Below, one piece after another: positions 1 through 5,300 of a stretch of DNA of 6,117 bases. Source of the DNA: Hyphomicrobiales bacterium. GTDB taxonomy: Bacteria > Pseudomonadota > Alphaproteobacteria > Rhizobiales > Afifellaceae. The DNA is taken from positions 1 to 6,117 of the forward strand of contig JACCSN010000319.1 of assembly GCA_013812985.1 (NCBI GenBank), in the 5' to 3' direction. Within the stretch, counting starts at the first letter, position 1, and each line of letters starts with the position of its first letter. The position numbers and the translations under genes are program-made. Below the pieces are notes generated by a model. It was not told the origin of the DNA. It made no database searches and saw nothing but the letters and a program-made list of their open reading frames with translations.

Positions 1-727
1 TCGGCGCGACCTCCGTCTCGGCGCGAACCGTCCCGTCCCGGTCGAGGACGCGGACACGCCCATCGGCGCCGCCAAGGGCAAGCGCTCCGTCCTTTAGCGC
101 CACAAGAGCATTTAGCGGGCTCGGCAGCGTGAACACGCGAGGCGGCGCTTCCACGCTCGGCGGCCAAAACCTCACCGTCGCGTCGTAGCCGGCGCTGGCG
201 AGCGTGCCGTCGGCCATGAACGCGACGCCATTGACGTTACCGCTGTGCCCTTCCAGCACGCGCGCGGCGCCGCCGGCGAGCGGCCACAGGCGAACCGTCG
301 TGTCCCAGGCGGCGGAGGCGAGTGTCGCGCCGTCCGGCGAGACCGCCAACGCCGCGACCGGGGCGGAATGACCGGAGAGCTCGCGGACGGGCGCGCCGGT
401 CACCTCCTCCCAGATCGCGATGCGACCATCCGCGCCGGCGGTGGCGAAGCGGCCGTCGGGCAGGGCGGCCACGGCGTTGACCTGGCTTTCATGGAAGCGC
501 AGCACCTGGCGCGCTTCCGCGCTCGCCAGCGACCAGATGATGGCGGATGTGTCGAAGCCGCCGGTGATGGCGCTCCTGCCGTCCGTCGTCACGTCGATGG
601 CGCGGACCGGACCGCCATGGCCGCGCAATTCGGCCGACCGCGCGGCGGGCCCAAGGAGGCAAAGAGCGGCGAGGCAAAGAGCGGCGGGCCAGAGCCGCCA
701 TGAACAGGTGCGAAGCGGGCGCGACAT
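1..727 (-). CDS. Exported WD40-repeat beta-propeller protein, C-terminus outside window (partial)
   Basis: The reading frame is open from an ATG at 727 to the left edge (242 codons plus one base), so the C-terminus is missing. Residues 1-32 form a Sec-type signal peptide: Arg at 3, 6 and 11, a hydrophobic Ala/Leu/Cys core at 15-29, and probable cleavage near A32-E33, although Arg at -3 is not ideal. Five WD40 blades follow at about residues 34-67, 77-106, 117-148, 158-188 and 199-229. Blades 1, 3 and 4 have a Gly-His dipeptide, most have Asp-Gly in the turn, and four end in Trp (IIW, IAIW, VRLW, VRFW). The product should be a periplasmic propeller acting as a protein-interaction platform. From memory, similar alphaproteobacterial proteins continue into a cytochrome c domain, but no CxxCH is visible here. 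The start was chosen because it alone gives the full signal peptide in the WD40 frame. The Shine-Dalgarno is weak (CGGAAACA before ATG). It is divergent from tupB, 105 bp away. Confidence 0.88.
   Translation of the reverse strand, partial: MSRPLRTCSWRLWPAALCLAALCLLGPAARSAELRGHGGPVRAIDVTTDGRSAITGGFDTSAIIWSLASAEARQVLRFHESQVNAVAALPDGRFATAGADGRIAIWEEVTGAPVRELSGHSAPVAALAVSPDGATLASAAWDTTVRLWPLAGGAARVLEGHSGNVNGVAFMADGTLASAGYDATVRFWPPSVEAPPRVFTLPSPLNALVALKDGALALGGADGRVRVLDRDGTVRAETEVAP
656..685 (-). repeat. Exact 15-bp tandem duplication in the signal-peptide core
   Basis: Positions 656-670 and 671-685 are identical (gaggcaaagagcggc on the plus strand). On the minus strand they encode two consecutive Ala-Ala-Leu-Cys-Leu blocks in the hydrophobic core of the WD40 protein's signal peptide. 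The duplication is in frame and lengthens the core by five residues. Confidence 0.9.
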
Positions 728-832
728 TGTTTCCGAGATAGCGGAACCCGACCCGGCCGGCCAGCCCGGTCTCCGGTTCGCCGCGACAGTCCATCAGGGC
801 GACGGTGGCGCCCATTGTGCTAAGGCGCCGCG
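728..832. promoter_or_regulatory. Divergent intergenic region between the WD40 gene and tupB
   Basis: These 105 bp separate two outward-facing start codons, so any promoters for both genes probably lie here or overlap the coding starts. I found no convincing -35/-10 pair on either strand. The region is very GC-rich, with a CCGGCCGG-type palindromic run near 754. Close to the tupB start are two copies of the palindrome GGCGCC. No molybdate- or tungstate-responsive operator could be recognised with confidence. Confidence 0.45.
807..829 (+). promoter_or_regulatory. tupB ribosome-binding site inside a possible GGCGCC hairpin
   Basis: TAAGG at 821-825 lies seven bases before the tupB ATG (833) and is a plausible Shine-Dalgarno that supports this start. 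Its GG belongs to the second of two GGCGCC copies (807-812 and 824-829). In mRNA these could pair as a 6-bp stem with an 11-nt loop and partly mask the site. The hairpin is an inference from complementarity alone, and GGCGCC is common in GC-rich DNA. Confidence 0.4.
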
Positions 833-1534
833 ATGGATGATCTCGGCGACGCCTTCGCCATCGCTCTCGAGCTGATCGGCCGGAACGACCCGGAGCTGGC
901 CGGGATCGTGCTCCTGTCGCTCCGGGTCAGCCTCACCGCCAGCCTCCTCGCCTTCGTCATCGGCGCGCCGCTGGGGGCCGCGCTTGCCGTCGTGTCCTTT
1001 CCGGGGCGGAGCGTGGTCCTCGTCGTCGTCAACGCGCTGCTCGGCCTGCCGCCGGTGGTGGTCGGGCTCGTCGTCTACATCCTGGTGTCGCGCGCCGGGC
1101 CGCTCGGCTCGCTCGGGCTCCTGTTCACGCCGGCCGCCATGATTTTCGCGCAGGCGCTGCTGGCGCTGCCCATCGTGGTCGCCCTCGTGCATCGCCTCGC
1201 CGCGGCGCTGTGGCTGGATTACGGCGACGCGCTGCGCATCGACGGCGCCTCCCGCTCCCGCTCCGTCGCCACGCTTCTGGCCATGGCGCGGACCGGGCTC
1301 GTCACCGTCTTCCTCGCCGCTTTCGGGCGGGCGATCGCGGAAGTGGGCGCGATCCTCATCGTCGGCGGCAACATCCGCGGCCACACCCGCACCATGACAA
1401 CGGCGATCGCGCTGGAGGCAAGCCGCGGCGACCTGCCGCTGGCGGTCGGCCTGGGCCTCGTGCTCCTCGCCTTGTCGCTCGCCGTCAGCGCCGCGAGTTT
1501 TCTGCTCGGCCGCGCCGTGGCAGGCCGGCGCTAG
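833..1534 (+). CDS. tupB: Tungstate ABC transporter permease (TupB-like)
   Basis: The gene encodes a 233-residue inner-membrane permease, the usual length for TupB. Together with a periplasmic binding protein (TupA) and an ATPase (TupC) it would import tungstate for pterin-dependent enzymes. About five membrane segments are visible, near residues 22-54, 60-85, 95-121, 151-178 and 199-227. An EAA-like cytoplasmic loop that contacts the ATPase spans about 127-168 (DGAS at 137-140, then GRAIAEVGA at 165-173). The following IVGGNI and RTMTTAIALE stretches are typical of TupB, as is the N-terminal pattern of an NDPEL segment followed by LSLRVS. Start: ATG 833 with AAGG seven bases upstream. It ends with TAG at 1532-1534. 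No tupA or tupC precedes or follows it in the window, which is unusual. A sulfate or molybdate permease is the main alternative, but length and motifs favour the tungstate group. Confidence 0.85.
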   Translation: MDDLGDAFAIALELIGRNDPELAGIVLLSLRVSLTASLLAFVIGAPLGAALAVVSFPGRSVVLVVVNALLGLPPVVVGLVVYILVSRAGPLGSLGLLFTPAAMIFAQALLALPIVVALVHRLAAALWLDYGDALRIDGASRSRSVATLLAMARTGLVTVFLAAFGRAIAEVGAILIVGGNIRGHTRTMTTAIALEASRGDLPLAVGLGLVLLALSLAVSAASFLLGRAVAGRR

Positions 1535-1570
1535 CGCGGATGCCTGGCCGCCGCCATCGCGGGCGTAGAA

Positions 1571-1621
1571 ACCCGCGCCCCGGACAAGCGAAAGCGCCCC
1601 GCCGCCAAGCCTGGCGCGGGT
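1571..1621 (+). terminator. Possible terminator-like inverted repeat after tupB
   Basis: ACCCGCGCC at 1571-1579 is the exact reverse complement of GGCGCGGGT at 1613-1621. It gives a 9-bp, almost all-GC stem about 37 bases after the tupB stop, with a 33-nt loop. No T-run follows, so this is not a textbook intrinsic terminator. It may instead stabilise the mRNA 3' end. Confidence 0.3.
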
Positions 1622-1643
1622 GACATCAAGGAGCATTTCACTT

Positions 1644-1661
1644 TCCCTCGCAATCGAGGGA
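1644..1661. repeat. Compact hairpin, 7-bp stem and 4-nt loop
   Basis: TCCCTCG (1644-1650), loop CAAT, CGAGGGA (1655-1661) is a perfect short palindrome in the convergent spacer, directly abutting the longer inverted repeat that begins at 1662. Neither side carries a clear T-run, so terminator function is unproven. Confidence 0.5.
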
Positions 1662-1720
1662 GCGGGGCGCTGACGAAACACCTCGCAGTTCTAAAGTATG
1701 GCGCTTCATCAGCGCCCCGC
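1662..1720. repeat. 59-bp inverted-repeat element with 16-bp arms
   Basis: GCGGGGCGCTGACGAA at 1662-1677 pairs with TTCATCAGCGCCCCGC at 1705-1720 at 15 of 16 positions. The outer 12 bp are perfect and the loop is 27 nt. No target-site duplication is evident at its ends. The left arm could also pair with AGCGCCCCGC at 1593-1602. Confidence 0.6.
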
Positions 1721-1751
1721 ACGGCGTCTCAAAACCCCGACTCGTCCGCGC

Positions 1752-1790
1752 TTCTCGCCTCCGAAGCTCCGCTTTCGCGAGAACCTCTCG
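1752..1790. repeat. Nested and overlapping hairpins
   Basis: TTCTCGC (1752-1758) pairs with GCGAGAA (1777-1783), enclosing an inner hairpin AAGC-TCC-GCTT (1764-1774). The right arm can alternatively form CGAGA-ACC-TCTCG (1778-1790), which excludes the outer stem. This is visible sequence complementarity only. No function is claimed. Confidence 0.45.
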
Positions 1791-1901
1791 GGGGATACAG
1801 CCATCATACCGTGGCGGCGAGCTCCCTTGTGGAGCCCACGGGCGAACCCTTCCGGGGCTTAGCCGAGGCAGGATCTTCCGGAGACCCCGCCGCGGCGCCG
1901 C

Positions 1902-1953
1902 CCGCTCTTCCCACGAAACGCCGGTCGCGACGCGGTCCCTCGGTGAAGAGCGG
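1902..1953 (-). terminator. Inverted repeat downstream of the RTX gene
   Basis: CCGCTCTTC at 1902-1910 is the exact reverse complement of GAAGAGCGG at 1945-1953, with a 34-nt spacer containing the palindrome GTCGCGAC (1924-1931). It lies about 50 bases past the RTX stop on the minus strand. There is no T-run after it, so a terminator role is only a possibility. Confidence 0.25.
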
Positions 1954-2002
1954 CATCGGGGAGTGTAAGCGACGTTGGGAGGGGCGGGGATAGAATTATT
2001 CG

Positions 2003-2355
2003 CTAGAGGACGAAATCGGCTTGAGTCAGTATGCCGACATCCAACACCTGGATGATCATGTCGGCGGCGTTGTCGCCGTCCGTGTCAATCCCGACGTTCA
2101 CGTGCGCCCCGAGGTCAACGATCCGGACCTGCCCTTTGGTTTGGGCCCCCGTCGGACTCGAGAAATCCGTCACAAAACGGAACGCCTGGTCCCCGGCGGC
2201 GTCATCGGCGTCGATCAGGCTCAGATCGATTTTGTCGGAGGTCGCGTCCGAGCCGCCGATGGCGCGGTCGAATTCGAGGATGCGATCCCAGGTCGTCGAG
2301 GTGACGCCGCTGTCCGTCGCATGGCTATAAGCCAAGGTATCCCGAGCGTTGTCGG
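2003..2355 (-). other. C-terminal cap and probable type I secretion signal of the RTX protein
   Basis: The last 115 or so residues resemble the serralysin-type C-terminal domain (M10 C-terminal): a DTLAYS strand, WDRILEFD, DKIDLSLIDAD, a long FRFV beta region, then a D-rich DTDGDNAADM calcium-like loop and ILTQADFVL. The uncleaved secretion signal of type I substrates lies at this end. It is in a different frame from the upstream part as sequenced. Confidence 0.75.
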
Positions 2356-5300
2356 CCAACCCCACATAAAGATCATCCGCGCCGCCCTTCCCGGTGAGCT
2401 GGTTGGCTCCGGCGTTGCCGAATATCCTGTTGTCGACCTCATTGCCCCGGAGCTTGATCGCCGAAATCGCGTCCGCATCGATCGTCTGCAACTGCTCCAC
2501 AAGGACACCCGCGTCCAGCCCATAATCACGCTCGCGACGACCCTGTCGAAATCCGCCACGGCGGCTTCGCCGACAATGTCGTCGGCGTCGTCAACGTAAT
2601 AAACGTCGTCGCCGTGATAGCCGTAGAGATTGTCGACCCCGCCACGGCCGTTCAGCCGGTTCGCGCCGTTGTTGCCGAAAATCACGTTCGCTAGATCGTT
2701 GCCCGTGAGATCGATTTCTCTCGTGTCCGTCCCGTCGATGGTCCGCAGTCGCTCGATCTCAACGCCGGTGCGAAGCGTGTAGGTTGTCGCGGCGTAGAGC
2801 GTGTCGAGGCCCTGGCCGGCGGACTCGACGATGATGTCGCCGGCATTATCCACCGTGTAGGTGTCATCGCCTTCGTATCCATAAAGCCGGTCGGCCTCGC
2901 GGCCGCCATTCAGACGATTGGCGCCGGCATTGCCGTGCAGCGTGTTGACGAGATCGTTGCCGGTCAGGTTCAAGGCCGTGGCATCGAAGCGGTCGAATGC
3001 CTGCAACGACTCGACGAACACGTCCGCCCGAAGCGCGTAGCTGGCCTTGGCATAGACCGTGTCAGAGCCTTGACCGTCCACCTCATGGACCACTTCCTGG
3101 TTGTGATCGACGATGAAGGTATCATTGCCGGTGCCGCCGAAGAATTCATCCAGGCCACCGCCGCCATCGAGCACGTTATTGACGGCGCCGCCGGCGAGCA
3201 CATCGGCGTGGTCAGAGCCGATCAGGTTCTCGATCCCGTCGAGCTGATCGCCCTGGGCGTGGCCGCCTGACGCGGTGCCCAGGCGGAGGTTGACGGTCAC
3301 CCCGTCGGTCGAAGTCGCATAGCCCGCCGTGTCGACGCCATCGCCGCCGTCGACGATGTCGGCGCCGAAGCCGCCCTCGATGAAATCGTCGCCGTAGCGG
3401 CCGTAGAGCTTATCGTCGCCGTTGCCGCCTTCGATGGCATCGCCGTCGCCGGTCTGGTCGTCGGAAGTGGCGTCGCCGGTGATCGTATCGTTGTCGTTGC
3501 CGCCGCGCAGGATGTCCGCGCCGGCGCCGCCATAGAGCGTATCCTCGCCCCACCAGCCGATCAGCTCGTCGGAGCCGCCGTAGCCGTAGAGCGTATCGTT
3601 GCCCCTGCCGCCTTCCAGCTTGTTGGCGGCATCGCCGCCATACGCCCTGTCGTTGAAATCGGAGCCCACGAAGCCTTCGACCGTCTCGAACGTATCGCCT
3701 GCGGCGTCGCCCCAGTAGCTGTCACCTTGCAGGTCAACGTCGACGGCCGTTGCCGCCGAGCTGTAGCTCACCGTGTCGAATCCGGTGCCGCCGATGAAAT
3801 CATCAGCGCCCGCGCCGCCAGTCAGCACGTCGTCGCCATGGCCGCCGGTGAGCCAATTCGCGCCGCTATTGCCTTCCAGCGAGTCGGCGAAAATCGATCC
3901 TTCGAGGTCCTCGATGCTAACGTAAACGTCGCCCGCCGCGTCGCCGGTGTTCTTCGTGCGGTCGGCAAGCGACGCGGTGACGCCGCTCGCGGCGTGCGCG
4001 TAGGAAGCGACATCGTAGTCGCCGTCGCCGTTCAGCCTATCGGCCCCCGCGCCGCCTTCCAGAGTATTTTCCCCGTCATGGCCAGTAAGCTCGTCGTTGA
4101 ATTTCGAGCCTATCAGATTTTCCACGCTGTTGAGGCTATCTCCCTCTGCATGGCCGCCGAACGCAGTATCCGCTTCGCGGTCGATTCGGACCGCCGCGGT
4201 CGAACGCGCGTAGCTTGCCGTATCATAGCCGGGGTCGTCATTGTCGCCATTGATGGAGTCGCCGCCCGCGCCGCCTTCGAAAGTATCGTCGCCGTCGTCG
4301 CCATTGAGCGTATCGGCGCCGTCTCCGCCAAATAGCATATCTGTCCCGGAGGCGCCGTATAGCCGATCATTTCCGCGCCCGCCGTCGATCCAGTCGTCGC
4401 CGCTACCGCCGGATATCTGGTCTATTCCCGCGCCCCCGATCAGGATGTCTTCGCTGTTCTCATTCGCCTGGCGGCCCTGGGGATCCGTGTAGATCGTGTC
4501 CTCGCCGGCCGGGGCGAACCACAGGTCGCGCCCGGTGCTCTCCCCGGACGGGTACGGACCGGTCACCCGGCTATAGCCGGCCTTGGACATGCTGTCCCAA
4601 AAGGCGAGCCTCAGGAAGCGCCTCGCCGGGTTCTCGTATTCCGTGACGCTGTCGGCGAAAACCGACAGCTCGCCGGGGACGACCTCGTCGTCGCCGAGCG
4701 CGATGTCGACATAGATCCTTGACGTATCCGCCGAATTGTATTTCACGGTCACGTCGGACGGATCCACCGCCAGCCCCGCCTCCTGGATGGAGGCGAGGAA
4801 GCCCTGCAGCCCGCCGTTGAAGTCGCTCTCGGCGACGTCTTCCAGCTCCAGTTCCTGTGCCTGCGCCAGCGTTACTACCCAGCCGGCGGCAAAGGCGGAA
4901 AGCGGATCGGCGACGATAAGTGCGTTGGTGACCTCGCGCTCATTCAGGTACTGCGTGTAATCTTCCGCCACCGCGATGTGGCCGGAGAGGACCGATGTAT
5001 CGGTGGCTTCGGAGTTGGCCACCGCCCGCTTCAGCAGAAGGTCGCCTCCAATCACCTGAGCCTCTTTGCTAATATTGAATACGACAGCCTCTACCAATTC
5101 TTCCGCTGTTGCTACGCTGACGCCGCGCACAGAGAAGTAAAGGGCGCCGTCGCTGTCGGCCTCAACCCTAAAGTACTGAGGAACCTTTTTATCAAAGCTG
5201 TTTCCGTCAAGTGAGATGGTCTGAACGGGATTAGCCAGCGCGACCCCTCCGCTGATGTCAAGGAATTGCTGTGCCGCGCTCCTTGATGCAAGACCCAGCT

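Larger units (their letters stand above)
1535..2002. other. Convergent intergenic region, rich in inverted repeats, no credible gene
   Basis: These 468 bp lie between the 3' ends of tupB (plus) and the RTX gene (minus). The only open frames are short, lack a good ribosome-binding site and have arginine- and proline-rich translations typical of noncoding GC-rich DNA. No remnant of tupA or tupC was recognised. At least five inverted repeats occur, most given as separate entries. The 10-mer AGCGCCCCGC occurs at 1593-1602 and 1711-1720 and inverted at 1662-1671, so alternative pairings are possible. No tRNA, RNase P, tmRNA or SRP RNA signature was recognised. It could be a dispersed intergenic repeat or an unannotated RNA. 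Confidence 0.6.

Noticed and set aside
245..875. Plus-strand open frames over the WD40 gene
   Set aside because: The minus-strand frame from 727 gives clear WD40 blades and a signal peptide. The plus-strand frames are Arg/Gly-rich shadows.
794..1681. Minus-strand open frame of 295 codons across tupB
   Set aside because: The translation is a run of charged residues typical of the antisense of a hydrophobic membrane protein. tupB on the plus strand explains the region.
1662..1720. Miniature transposable element (MITE)
   Set aside because: The element has inverted arms but no flanking target-site duplication, and copy number cannot be seen from one window.
1811..1993. 60-codon plus-strand open frame in the convergent spacer
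   Set aside because: It starts at GTG or another weak codon, has no good Shine-Dalgarno and overlaps an inverted repeat. Its Arg/Pro-rich translation matches no family I know.
1535..2002. Known structured RNA (RNase P, tmRNA, 6S, SRP RNA) in the spacer
   Set aside because: None of the conserved core sequences of these RNAs could be recognised on either strand. Only generic stems are present.
2221..2523. Out-of-frame 3' extension of the large RTX open frame
   Set aside because: Its Ser/Arg/Pro-rich residues differ from everything upstream, while the +1-corrected frame continues the RTX pattern perfectly. It is a frameshift artefact or consequence.
2518..2530. Programmed ribosomal frameshifting in the RTX gene
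   Set aside because: No X-XXY-YYZ slippery heptamer and no obvious downstream stimulatory structure at the site. A simple missing base is the plainer explanation.
2021..2599. Plus-strand open frame of 192 codons opposite the RTX C-terminus
   Set aside because: It is antisense to an RTX repeat region with strong family support. Such GC-rich repeats give long mirrored open frames. There is no ribosome-binding site and no recognisable domain.
3727..4335. Plus-strand open frame of 202 codons opposite the RTX modules
   Set aside because: It is a mirror of the repeat coding on the minus strand. Its Val/Ala/Arg-rich translation reflects reversed Asp and Gly codons, not a protein family.
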